A DNA stretch of 18,099 nt from Desulfotomaculum sp. (GCA_003485325.1 DMZI01000075.1:7029-25127); one strand, 5' to 3'. Shown: positions 1-6,530, counted from the first letter of the stretch. Notes: generated by a model not told the origin, from the sequence alone. Made by a program: numbers and translations.

Positions 1-1035
1 AAAATTTTCGAGATCTTCAACCAGCAACAAATCGGCCCACCGCCCGGGCGCAATAGACCCAAGTTCATCGTCCAGGCCAAGATAGGTGGCCGGGTTCAGT
101 GTAGTCATCTGAAGCGCGGTTACGGGATTCAATCCTTTACTTACAGCTATTTGAAGCGCCTTATCCAAAAATCCCTCCCTGGCGATAAAAGAGGGTGTTG
201 AACAGTCTGTGCTCAGCATCATTCTATGAGTGGACAGGTTCATTTCTGTGATGACATTAATAAGTTCGGGGAGGTCCGGGCGCAAGGAACTGTAGCGCAG
301 CATGGCCCATAAGCCAAGGCGCACTCTGTTGGCGATTTCTTCAGCGGTTATGGATTCATGGCATGATCTAACGCCGGCGGCGGCTACCGCGTTAAGCAGT
401 TCGTAGGTACTTCCTGCGGTATGCCCGTCTATACCCAGCCCCGCCTGTTTTGCAAGATTGATTTTTTCAACCAGATTACTGTCCCCCTGGATAAGCGCAG
501 GCCACCGGGTAATCTCACCTACTTTCAGGACATGGGGGTCGAAAAAGACTTTCTTTAAATTTTCAAGTGAAAAAAATTCCGTTTCTTCGGGATAAGGCGA
601 TTGCGGCGCAATCCTCGCCGTCCAGAAAAGTCTTAAAGGATAATTTTCCAGAGCCTTCAACATCTTCAGAAACCGTTCGGCGCCGAGGTTAATGTAAAAA
701 ATGAGGCTGTCACAGAGCATTGTGGTTATGCCGCTGGCCAGCGCCACTCCCATGATGCTGACCGGGTTGTAAACAAACCAGGGGTGAAAATGCGCTTCGA
801 TCAAACCGGGGCAAAGATAACAGCCGCCGGCGTCAATCACCCGGGTATTTAATCCGACCATTTTTCTGCTCAGCCCTACGTAAGCGATCTTTCCATTCCA
901 GACGGCAACATTCGCCGGGTATATTTCCCCGCTGAGCACATTTACCAAATTGCCGCCTTCAAGGTAAAGGTCAGCGTCCCCGGTTCCCCTGGCGACGCTG
1001 ATTAAACCCAGGGACTCTTCAACTTTCGCCGTCAA
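1..1035 (-). CDS. Adenine-deaminase-like amidohydrolase, 3' end outside window
   Basis: The first 345 codons of a metal-dependent amidohydrolase of the AdeC type (COG1001) are visible; the gene runs off the window edge at base 1. Family members deaminate adenine to hypoxanthine in purine salvage. Seen here: an N-terminal beta strand region, a PGLIEAHFHPW metal-binding HxH segment, GHTAGSTYELLNAV and SCHES segments that match AdeC's GHAPG and DHE blocks, a STDC segment at the place of the catalytic Asp, and APGRWADLLLV near the edge. The start is TTG at 1035: an in-frame stop lies at 1044-1042 and GGAGG lies 9 nt upstream, so no other start fits. The usual AdeC segment after the catalytic Asp (DDRHP-like) reads STDCSTPS here, so this may be a paralogue with another substrate. 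Family call is firm, substrate is not. Confidence 0.85.
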   Translation of the reverse strand, partial: MTAKVEESLGLISVARGTGDADLYLEGGNLVNVLSGEIYPANVAVWNGKIAYVGLSRKMVGLNTRVIDAGGCYLCPGLIEAHFHPWFVYNPVSIMGVALASGITTMLCDSLIFYINLGAERFLKMLKALENYPLRLFWTARIAPQSPYPEETEFFSLENLKKVFFDPHVLKVGEITRWPALIQGDSNLVEKINLAKQAGLGIDGHTAGSTYELLNAVAAAGVRSCHESITAEEIANRVRLGLWAMLRYSSLRPDLPELINVITEMNLSTHRMMLSTDCSTPSFIAREGFLDKALQIAVSKGLNPVTALQMTTLNPATYLGLDDELGSIAPGRWADLLLVEDLENF

Positions 1036-1458
1036 AACTTTTTACCTCCGGGAACAGAAAATTAAACCTCCCGGGTGGAAGGAAAACTCAGAAAAGAACT
1101 TTTCAGGGGCAGAGAACATTTAAGCTTGTATTTGGTCCAATCATTGGCAGTCAGCCATCCGTTTAAATGCAGTATATATGAGCTTTCCGGCGGCTGTCAA
1201 ATACCTGATTGCTAAGACAGGCAAATGAAATTGGAATAGGTGTTTGTTCAGCATTTGGATGGAATTTGTAGGATTTTTAGAAGATCTGGAGAATTAATAA
1301 TCAAACCCTTTCTGCTTTTCAACAATTTCATTAAAAGCGGTTCGCTGTCCCAACTGCACATCTCAAATAGAAGAAGCAGCAAACAGCTAAAGGTCTCCGA
1401 ACCCAAAGGAGACCTTTCTTGAGCGTTTGGCGCAAATAAATAAAGAGGGGCTTCACCG
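1036..1458. other. Intergenic region between divergent genes
   Basis: This 423-bp gap separates the divergently transcribed amidohydrolase and the HExxH protein, so it should hold both promoters; I could not pick a convincing -35/-10 pair for either. A 60-codon open frame at 1240-1422 lacks a ribosome site and family-like features. The only clear structure is the hairpin at 1389-1417. Confidence 0.5.
1389..1420 (+). terminator. Perfect 10-bp hairpin upstream of the HExxH gene
   Basis: AAAGGTCTCC (1389-1398) pairs perfectly with GGAGACCTTT (1408-1417) around a 9-nt loop, followed by a short T-rich tail (TTTCTT). It sits about 40 nt before the start at 1459. It could be an attenuator in that gene's leader or the terminator of an unseen small transcript. 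The weak tail makes the role uncertain. Confidence 0.4.
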
Positions 1459-2118
1459 TTGTTGTCAGCAGATGACCGGAAAGAGGAAATAATTTCTTTA
1501 ATCAGGGAAGGTAAATATTTGGACGCCATTGACCAACTGCTTACCATAGTATCTTTAGAAGACGACAAAACTTATCGAGAATGGTGGAACTACAGGACCA
1601 GGGGAGAAATTAATCTAGCCGCCAAAGCATATCAATATGATGAAGAATATTTCCAGGATATGCTGTTGAGCGGTTACACAAAAGAACTGCCCGAATGCAG
1701 AACAAATCTGGACGGCGGACCGGAAGCGGAAGTTGAACCGGAAATAGCGGACGCCGATTTTGCCATCGACAGCTGGATATTTAAGCTGGACAGGCTTGAC
1801 AACTGTTCCGGAATGTGCAGCGGCAGTACCAGGACGATAACCATTGAGCCCGGCCGGGCCGCTGATGAAGATGCGCTGAACGTGACGCTGCTGCATGAAA
1901 TGATTCACGCCTACGAGTATATGCTGCCTGAAATATTCAGGCAGTATGTGGCTGTCAGTCTGTTTCAAAAACTTGAGCCGCTGATCCCGAATTTAATGGA
2001 CTTGATCAACGCGGACATCCAATCCGAAGTCAGGGAGCACAGCGTTCTTTTTATGTTGAAAGCCCTTGACCTTGATTTAAGGTTAAATAAGCCGCCGGGT
2101 ACAGTTCATTCCGCTTAA
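1459..2118 (+). CDS. Hypothetical protein with HExxH metalloprotease-like motif
   Basis: A 219-aa protein I do not recognise as a named family. The N-terminal third is acidic and helical. The C-terminal half contains LLHEMIHAYEYM, with H146, E147 and H150 forming a zincin-type HExxH site in which the two histidines would bind zinc and the glutamate would activate water. A later REHSVLFMLKALDLD helix supplies acidic and histidine residues that could be a third ligand. The pattern resembles SprT-like and other short zincins, but length and flanks do not identify one. No signal peptide or membrane segment is seen, so it is probably cytosolic. The start is TTG at 1459, 8 nt after AGAGGGG. It stands alone, ending before a bidirectional terminator. 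Confidence 0.75.
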   Translation: MLSADDRKEEIISLIREGKYLDAIDQLLTIVSLEDDKTYREWWNYRTRGEINLAAKAYQYDEEYFQDMLLSGYTKELPECRTNLDGGPEAEVEPEIADADFAIDSWIFKLDRLDNCSGMCSGSTRTITIEPGRAADEDALNVTLLHEMIHAYEYMLPEIFRQYVAVSLFQKLEPLIPNLMDLINADIQSEVREHSVLFMLKALDLDLRLNKPPGTVHSA

Positions 2119-2225
2119 AAGGTTCTTTTATCTTTTTAACCGCCTCGACGATCTTTTTTTGCCCTGAACCGTCAAACAGCCTGATCATGCTCTGGGGTTT
2201 GTCAAAAGGCGGCTTCATCAACTCC

Positions 2226-2272
2226 AAAAAAAATCAGCCCCCTGCATGACTGCCGGAGGCTGCTTGTTTTTT
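2226..2272. terminator. Bidirectional intrinsic terminator
   Basis: A run of A, then CAGCCCCCTGC (2235 on) pairing with GCCGGAGGCTG (to 2262) with two mismatches, then a T-rich tail. A and T tracts on both sides fit termination of both the HExxH gene (+) and the membrane-protein pair (-), which converge here. Confidence 0.75.
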
Positions 2273-2301
2273 CGTATGCGCCGATGAGCTGGCGATACCG
2301 C

Positions 2302-2598
2302 TTAGTTTTTCGAGAGTTTATGAAAAACTTTCTTGGGGTCGCTGATTAGCAACGCAATCAACCAAATTATGAGACCAAAGAGAACAACAACAACTCCCAG
2401 CATTGTTGCATCAAGAGTTAATTCAAAAAACTCTCCGCCTTCCGTTAAAAACGCCATCACATGGTCAACGAACCACATGAGTGTTGCTCCCCAAAATATG
2501 AAACATAGTAAGTTAAGCTTGTATTTGTCTTCCGGAGCATTAACATACCATATAATAGTCGCAATTATAGCTGCCAGCGCAGTAATTATAAAGAACAT
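2302..2598 (-). CDS. Small membrane protein, second of a pair
   Basis: A 98-aa integral membrane protein with three predicted membrane helices (about residues 2-19, 28-50 and 66-86) and a basic C-terminal tail (DPKKVFHKLSKN), which suggests the C-terminus faces the cytoplasm. I do not recognise a named family. The second helix carries WGATLMWFVDHVMAF, which parallels WGGVLLLALEHIWHG in the neighbouring 130-aa protein, so the two look like distant paralogues. Start ATG with GGAGGG 6 nt upstream. It follows the 130-aa gene by 13 bp and is surely co-transcribed. The shared Asp/Glu-His inside a membrane helix could be a heme or metal ligand, but this is speculation. Confidence 0.8.
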   Translation of the reverse strand: MFFIITALAAIIATIIWYVNAPEDKYKLNLLCFIFWGATLMWFVDHVMAFLTEGGEFFELTLDATMLGVVVVLFGLIIWLIALLISDPKKVFHKLSKN

Positions 2599-2611
2599 AA
2601 TTCACCCTCCA

Positions 2612-3004
2612 TCAAGCGTCGGCTTCAGCTTTTACTGCAGGCTGAATAGCCTTGGCTTTTTGATCGGCAATCGAAATCATGATTAACCAAACAATTGTTA
2701 CAAATACCGCCATTCCTGTGCCGATTGTCGCGACCTCATGAAGCATCGGGCCTATGTCAGCCGGATTGTTCATTGCCGTTAAAAAAGGTGGCCAGAGGAC
2801 AACTTCTCCATGCCATATATGTTCAAGCGCCAACAGTAAAACTCCGCCCCACAATAATCTGTTCAGCCAGCTTAATTTACGGCTCCAGCTAACCCGTGTT
2901 TGAGAAGCCTCTTTCACCCCGGCTTCCTTTTCATTTTTTTCCACAACCTTCTTTATAACGGTGGTTACAATAGCCTCACCCATGGGTACAAGAAAACATG
3001 CCAT
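2612..3004 (-). CDS. Small membrane protein, first of a pair
   Basis: A 130-aa protein beginning MACFLVPMGEAIVTTVIKKVVEK. It has a soluble charged stretch (about 20-45), a membrane helix containing WGGVLLLALEHIWHGEVV, and a second helix (about 93-112) before an Ala/Lys-rich tail. My impression from memory is that similar MACFLVP-type starts occur in clostridia and methanogens, but I cannot name a function. GGAGG lies 8 nt before the ATG. It heads a two-gene operon behind a structured leader. The EHIWHG segment, with two histidines in or near the membrane helix, has a counterpart (DHVMAF) in the downstream gene, suggesting the two products form a complex. Real gene, unknown role. Confidence 0.8.
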   Translation of the reverse strand: MACFLVPMGEAIVTTVIKKVVEKNEKEAGVKEASQTRVSWSRKLSWLNRLLWGGVLLLALEHIWHGEVVLWPPFLTAMNNPADIGPMLHEVATIGTGMAVFVTIVWLIMISIADQKAKAIQPAVKAEADA

Positions 3005-3128
3005 ATCTTTTTCCTCCGAAAATAATATTTGTTATTTATATTTAATAAACGCCAAAGAGTATCTTTTTATTCACCTCCTTGAGTATTTTTTCACTGTATT
3101 TGTTTATAGCTGCCAATATATAACAATG

Positions 3129-3180
3129 AAAAAGCCATAAAGGCAACACTTGTTCACAAGTGATTAAACCTTCATGGCTT
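3129..3180 (-). promoter_or_regulatory. Leader hairpin with U-run (possible attenuator)
   Basis: On the minus strand AAGCCATGAAGG pairs with CCTTTATGGCTT over 12 bp, with a G-U pair that would be an A-C mismatch on the plus strand. It encloses a second hairpin, CACTTG-TGAA-CAAGTG. A TTTTT run follows on the minus strand only. It lies between a candidate promoter (3209-3237) and the 130-aa membrane protein, so it may act as a transcription attenuator. A simple terminator is the alternative. Confidence 0.55.
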
Positions 3181-3208
3181 AATACTTTCCCTCCATGGGA
3201 ATAAAATA

Positions 3209-3237
3209 TATGTATCATAAGATCTCTATTCTGTCAA
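3209..3237 (-). promoter_or_regulatory. Candidate sigma-A-type promoter of the membrane-protein pair
   Basis: TTGACA (3237-3232) and TACATA (3214-3209) on the minus strand, spaced by 17 bp. The -35 is perfect and the -10 is weak. Transcription would start near 3202 and run through the leader hairpin. Confidence 0.45.
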
Positions 3238-3280
3238 TGAAAACTGATTTTTTTAAAGGACGATGGGGAAGGAGAAAAAC

Positions 3281-3308
3281 AAAAAACTTCTGCATTATTG
3301 CCGAAGTT
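3281..3308 (-). terminator. Terminator behind the tRNA-Val 3' fragment
   Basis: AACTTC/GAAGTT stem plus GC/GC pairs around an ATTATT-type loop, followed on the minus strand by T6. It is a near-copy of the terminator behind the intact tRNA-Val (6489-6522), which shows that the tRNA-terminator unit was once duplicated. Confidence 0.75.
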
Positions 3309-3312
3309 CTTC

Positions 3313-3337
3313 TGGTGGGCGATACTGGATTTGAACC
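3313..3337 (-). pseudogene. 3' fragment of a split tRNA-Val
   Basis: These 25 nt encode the end of a tRNA on the minus strand: GGTTCAAATCCAGT (T-loop and 3' side of the T-stem), then ATCGCCC (3' acceptor strand) and ACCA. The acceptor strand is perfectly complementary to GGGCGAT, the 5' end of the broken tRNA at 6661-6712. Only the last part is here; upstream (3338 on) the sequence turns into the element end. Confidence 0.85.
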
Positions 3338-3365
3338 GTCAAAGCACTCTAATCCATGATAAGCC
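3338..3365 (+). repeat. Terminal inverted repeat, left end
   Basis: Begins GTCAAAGCACTCTAATCC directly after the tRNA fragment. Its inverted partner is at 6635-6660. Confidence 0.75.
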
Positions 3366-3487
3366 AGCCTGGCCGCAAAGGTATGGGAATTATGATTACA
3401 GGCCCAAGTACCGCTGCGAAGTCCGCCAGGGCCTCGTCTGTGATTGTGATATTTGTAGCTGTCTGCTAGTACCTGCTAAATATAAAA

Positions 3488-3518
3488 AATAGTTGGGAAA
3501 AATATATTCCCAACTATT
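3488..3518. terminator. Perfect 12-bp terminator hairpin
   Basis: AATAGTTGGGAA (3488-3499) pairs perfectly with TTCCCAACTATT (3507-3518), with A-rich sequence before it and T-rich sequence after it. It serves the minus-strand protease operon ending at 3559 and could also stop transcription from the left. Confidence 0.75.
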
Positions 3519-3558
3519 TCTGAATAACTTGATTTTTATTCAACATCTTACAATATAT

Positions 3559-4428
3559 TTAAGTAGTATCCCTATTCATTTGGATCTTTCTATATAAAAT
3601 AATCATACCTACAACTAACACTACTCCAATTCCTATAAAAGTAATTATATTGCCACTACTCCATTTCTTATTCGCTTCAGGAACACCTGTAAGAAGATTA
3701 GGATTGGCCATGACCTCTTTAAGTGGTGGCCCAATTGCGGAGACTAATTGATCCCTGGTATATAGTTGCCTGTTTTTAAGCCCGTAAAGCTCATCACGAC
3801 CATGAATTAAAGGAATAAAATACTCTTGATTATTACTTTCAATATACAGAAGATCCATATGTAAAGAAGGAATACGGACATGAGCAAACTGGTTGGCATC
3901 TTTTAGTCCATTATTTTCAAGAAAATTGGCTATGTCTTTAGGATTACTACTAAAATTACTATCCACCGGGCTTAGATACCCACCAACTTCAACAACCTGC
4001 CATTTATCTTCCAGAACATCTACAGTATAGGAAGCTACAGGATTTAAATTATTTTTAAGAAGCACAGGAACTTCCCAGTAATGAGGCGCACTATAAATTA
4101 TATTAGAGAGAGATGTTCCATCAAGTAATGCTTGAACTAAAGCTTTATTAGCTGAAGTTACTTTAAATGGTTTCCCGTCTATTAATTCATCCGGGCTATT
4201 GACAGAATCTAATCCTTTTCGCGCAAGTTCACTTTTGTGTTGAACAAGAAACTCTTTTGGCTTAAGTTCGCTAGTATTAATCCCTTGCTCAACATCTGTC
4301 TTTTCTTTATCGGAATCTAAAGTTGATTGCTGGTTTACTACCATGTCAATCGAAGTTGCTGCAGAAACTATCGGGACTAAACTAATAATAAGTAACCCTA
4401 TTAGAATAGCAAATGTAAATAACTTCAT
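3559..4428 (-). CDS. Secreted, C-terminally anchored protein, protease partner
   Basis: A 289-aa protein with a clear signal peptide (basic start, hydrophobic core, cleavage near VSAATS), a polar extracellular region of about 235 residues, and a C-terminal membrane helix (about 260-280) followed by RKIQMNRDTT. The layout is that of a type I protein facing outside with a short cytoplasmic tail. I do not recognise a family. It starts 15 bp after the stop of the papain-like protease gene and has GGGAGG 7 nt before its ATG, so the two form an operon. It could be a substrate, inhibitor, chaperone or anchor for that protease; nothing in the sequence decides. Unlike its partner it is intact. It lies within the element and is AT-rich, suggesting transfer. 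Confidence 0.85.
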   Translation of the reverse strand: MKLFTFAILIGLLIISLVPIVSAATSIDMVVNQQSTLDSDKEKTDVEQGINTSELKPKEFLVQHKSELARKGLDSVNSPDELIDGKPFKVTSANKALVQALLDGTSLSNIIYSAPHYWEVPVLLKNNLNPVASYTVDVLEDKWQVVEVGGYLSPVDSNFSSNPKDIANFLENNGLKDANQFAHVRIPSLHMDLLYIESNNQEYFIPLIHGRDELYGLKNRQLYTRDQLVSAIGPPLKEVMANPNLLTGVPEANKKWSSGNIITFIGIGVVLVVGMIILYRKIQMNRDTT

Positions 4429-4443
4429 AATAAAACCTCCCTT

Positions 4444-4959
4444 TTATTTATAAAAAAGCGAACCGTCCCATGTCCAACTGCTGTTACTTAAATAATATGA
4501 ATAGCTAGCTCCATGTCCTAAACCATCCCATGGGTCATTATAAAGAACCTGGTTACCAGATGTGTCATAACCTTTCATTACCTCAGCATGGCCACCTCCA
4601 GAAGACCAATAAATTGCTGTCCCGATTGGACCATTATTATTAATTTGGTATTGAACTGCTGAATAGGAAAGAGCATTATTTTGTACCGATCCGGTTTTAT
4701 TCGCATATTTTATAACAGCATTTTTTTCATCGGTCAAAGATCCTGGATGATTAAAATCTGTTGGACCATATTTATCCTGCGCTATTTGTATCTTCCTGTT
4801 AGTACTATCACCTTTAAAAAAGGATATAATCATCGAAGCAGATGTTGCCCAGCAAAGTTGGTCGTAAGGCTGTTGCGTATACTGTCGAACTGACAACACT
4901 TTTCTGGCTGCAAAAGCATCAGTTACCTGGAAACTTAAAAGGAATATACATGTAATTAG
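4444..4959 (-). pseudogene. Secreted papain-like (C39-type) protease, start codon separated by an insertion
   Basis: The body encodes a C39_2/papain-like cysteine peptidase. Numbered from a GTG at 4899: Q14 and C16 in QLCWATSASMI, H104 in GGGHAEVMKGYD, and N121-D122 in LYNDPWDG, i.e. oxyanion Gln, nucleophile, general base and orienting residue. The frame stays open upstream of 4899 and encodes LITCIFLLSFQVTDAFAARK, the core and cleavage site of a signal peptide, but it has no ATG, GTG or TTG there. The missing start is found at 5585-5583 (ATG with GGGAGG 9 nt upstream). Between them lies a 620-bp insert flanked by TAG. Without the insert the gene would be 173 codons in one frame. Translation from GTG 4899 would give a 151-aa protein without signal peptide and without a good ribosome site, so the gene is probably inactive. 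Confidence 0.8.
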
Positions 4960-5327
4960 ACACCCATGCTGCCAATGCAGTGCCAGCAGGAGGATGAAAA
5001 AGTAAGCATTCAGTAAAACCGTCCAAAGGGCACGGTGTTGTCAACAGCGAACGAATTGCGAAGCGCCGGTAACAGCAGGCGGCGAAGCGAGGGTAACCGG
5101 ACAGCGGTGCGAAACCAGCGGCACACTGGTAGTTTCTTGAAGAGGCTAAATGAGATCAGAAGTATAATGGAAGCTATATTTTTAAAATTTGCCATGCCGC
5201 CTTTGCAGCACCGCTAGTCCGGTCCGAAGCAAGCCGTGCTGCTGTCGGTGCTTAAGCACCGGAGTGAGCGTTGATATTGCCTGCCTATCGGATACTTATT
5301 TTCAGGATATACTTATTTTCAGGATAG
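4960..5327 (+). repeat. Repeat unit A
   Basis: Starts with a hairpin, TGCTGC-CAAT-GCAGTG. The interior has two GCGAAGCGxxGGTAAC repeats (5057-5097) and a 14-bp palindrome GGTGCTTAAGCACC (about 5248-5261). It ends in a tandem 17-bp repeat, ACTTATTTTCAGGATAT then ACTTATTTTCAGGATAG (5294-5327). An open frame at 5035-5217 lacks a ribosome site and reflects these repeats. Confidence 0.6.
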
Positions 5328-5579
5328 ACACCCATGCTGCCAATGCGGCACCATCAGAAGGATGAAAATTCATCAACAAAAAAGGAAGGTCAATGCCTTA
5401 AGTGCGATTTTGAGCCTTAATTCAAAGAACGAGTGAACCCGGGGTAAAGCGAGGTAACTGTTTGAGGCGCATGGCGCCGAGTTTTACCGGGCCCGAGGGT
5501 GAACGAGTTCGTACAAGTATAAGAGGCGAACATGAGCACGCAGGCATTTGACCTCCCTAATGCAAGTTAATTTTCAGGA
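4960..5579. mobile_element. 620-bp composite repeat insertion inside the protease gene
   Basis: Inserted between start codon and signal peptide of the protease gene, with TAG on both sides (4957-4959 and 5580-5582). It consists of two tandem units. Each begins ACACCCATGCTGCCAATGC (4960 and 5328) and ends in TTATTTTCAGGATAG or a close variant (5294-5327, doubled; 5566-5582). The interiors differ but both are GC-rich and full of short inverted and direct repeats (AAGCGxxGGTAAC). There are no long terminal inverted repeats and no transposase. This fits a non-autonomous element with hairpin-marked ends, as in IS200/IS605-derived elements, but the family is not established. Confidence 0.65.
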
Positions 5580-5582
5580 TAG
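5328..5582 (+). repeat. Repeat unit B
   Basis: Starts like unit A, with hairpin TGCTGC-CAAT-GCGGCA. Its interior forms a long imperfect palindrome: GGAAGGTCAATGCC near 5382-5397 pairs with GGCATTTGACCTCCC near 5543-5557, and CCCGGGGTAAA pairs with TTTACCGGGC further in. It ends with GTTAATTTTCAGGATAG (5566-5582). Confidence 0.6.
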
Positions 5583-5600
5583 CATATAGAAATGCCTCCC
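5583..5600 (-). promoter_or_regulatory. Orphaned ribosome site and start codon of the protease gene
   Basis: On the minus strand GGGAGG (5600-5595), 9 nt, then ATG (5585-5583). The next codons are CTA TCC TGA, so translation now ends after three residues. Joined across the TAG duplication to 4959, the ATG opens the full protease frame with its signal peptide. Confidence 0.7.
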
Positions 5601-6221
5601 TTTCTAATTTTTAAACTGCTAATAATTTTATCTACGATTATCACTGAAGCATTGCCATATAATAGCTGACATAATATAATAATTACCTCATAGTGGTTTG
5701 TACAGGTTTTACTGGACTAAAGGTTTGCAATATCCTTCCAGTAAACCTCCGAGCCACTATATTTTGGGGCGGTGCACGGTTTTTTGATTGCATCAATTTT
5801 TTACTTCATCTCCTTTCCTTTCCATTATCACTATATACTTGCTAATTTCTTCTACAATATATTTAAATCCTCTATATAAAAAACAGGAATTTCCGATATT
5901 CTTTAACAAATACTGACAATAATTGGGAAATATAAGAACTAGTTCTGTTTAGAAAACCTAATAGCATGTAACAATAATGCTAAATTTCGGTATTTACTAA
6001 TGCAGAATTTTGTCGAAAGTTTTTCGTTTATAGCAGACGGTATAAGATATTAACCTCTTGCTTTTAATAAACATAATCCTTTTCTTCTGCAAAACTAGTT
6101 CCAGGGGTTTTTATTTAAAGGCCTTCTTTTAAAGATGACAACAAACGACATTGTTTTCGCAGAATTAATTTGACGATGTTTTATAATTAATTTAAGAAGC
6201 CCAGGAAAGGATTTTTGAACC
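5601..6221. other. AT-rich upstream region of the protease operon
   Basis: No convincing protein gene. It should contain the promoter of the minus-strand protease operon and a promoter for the coiled-coil gene at 6222. The notable structure is the nested hairpin at 5690-5760. A 36-codon minus-strand frame at 5683-5793 overlaps that hairpin; a GGAG lies near it but at poor spacing, so I do not call it a gene. A GAACTAGTTC palindrome occurs near 5937-5946. Confidence 0.5.
5690..5760 (-). ncRNA. Nested hairpin, possible structured leader RNA
   Basis: Three nested stems: ATAGTGG/CCACTAT (7 bp, perfect), AGGTTTTACTGG/CCAGTAAACCT (11 bp plus one bulged base), and AAGG/CCTT inside. The fold is about 70 nt and lies some 105 nt upstream of the protease start codon. 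I do not recognise it as a known riboswitch class; the strand is inferred from its place in the leader. No T-run follows, so it is not an ordinary terminator. Confidence 0.4.
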
Positions 6222-6425
6222 ATGACCTCCGACGAACTCCGGGAATCCATTGAACGGACAAAAGAAAAAATATACGAGCTAAAGCAGTAAATCAAAGAAA
6301 CAGCTAATGCCCGGGAAAAACTTAAGCTTCAACGGTGGCTGAAAGAATTACAATACCTGCAGCTGTGGCATATGGATTTATTGGTGCGGGGAGTTGAAGA
6401 GGGGGAAGAAAGGGTTTTGCATTAG
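6222..6425 (+). pseudogene. Small coiled-coil protein with in-frame stop
   Basis: Reads MTSDELRESIERTKEKIYEL, then KQ, a TAA at 6288-6290, and continues in frame for 45 more codons (IKETANAREKLKLQRWLKEL and on) to TAG at 6423. The highly charged heptad-like pattern continues smoothly across the stop, so this was a 67-aa coiled-coil protein broken by a single base change, most simply CAA to TAA. GGAAAGGA lies about 10 nt before the ATG. I know no function for it. It sits in the element, pointing towards the minus-strand tRNA operon. Confidence 0.6.
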
Positions 6426-6488
6426 GCCGGTCTTTAAATAATTCCTATTAAGGGAAAGCCGTTTTAAGCGACATTTTTTATATCGACG

Positions 6489-6522
6489 AAAAAACAAAAA
6501 CCTTCTGCATTATCGCCGAAGG
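6489..6522 (-). terminator. Terminator of the tRNA operon
   Basis: CCTTC/GAAGG stem with GC/GC continuing after a mismatch, loop ATTATC, followed on the minus strand by TTTTTGTTTTTT. It lies directly behind the intact tRNA-Val. A near-identical copy is at 3281-3308. Confidence 0.8.
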
Positions 6523-6530
6523 CTTAATTC

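Noticed and set aside
1240..1422. 60-codon open frame on the plus strand
   Set aside because: No ribosome site, no family-like pattern, and it overlaps a hairpin.
2051..2218. 55-codon minus-strand frame (MKPPFDKPQSMIRLFDGSGQ and on) with GGAG just upstream
   Set aside because: Amino-acid pattern is plausible, but it overlaps the end of the HExxH gene by 68 nt and I recognise nothing; it could be a remnant of a convergent gene.
3349..3465. 38-codon minus-strand frame ending ADFAAVLGPVIIIPIPLRPG and on, without a start
   Set aside because: Reads like the C-terminus of a lost gene, but it is too short and overlaps the element end; not enough to call.
3298..3492. 64-codon plus-strand frame
   Set aside because: It begins inside the terminator and tRNA fragment, so most of it is an accident of the insertion junction.
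5035..5217. 60-codon plus-strand frame and its antisense partner
   Set aside because: They reflect GCGAAGCG-type repeats in unit A; no ribosome site.
4960..5582. CRISPR array or integron attC sites
   Set aside because: Only two long, unequal units; no regular short repeats and spacers, no cas gene, no attC core sites or integrase.
5683..5793. 36-codon minus-strand frame beginning MQSKNRAPPQNIVARRFTGR
   Set aside because: It coincides with the nested hairpin, and the GGAG spacing is poor.
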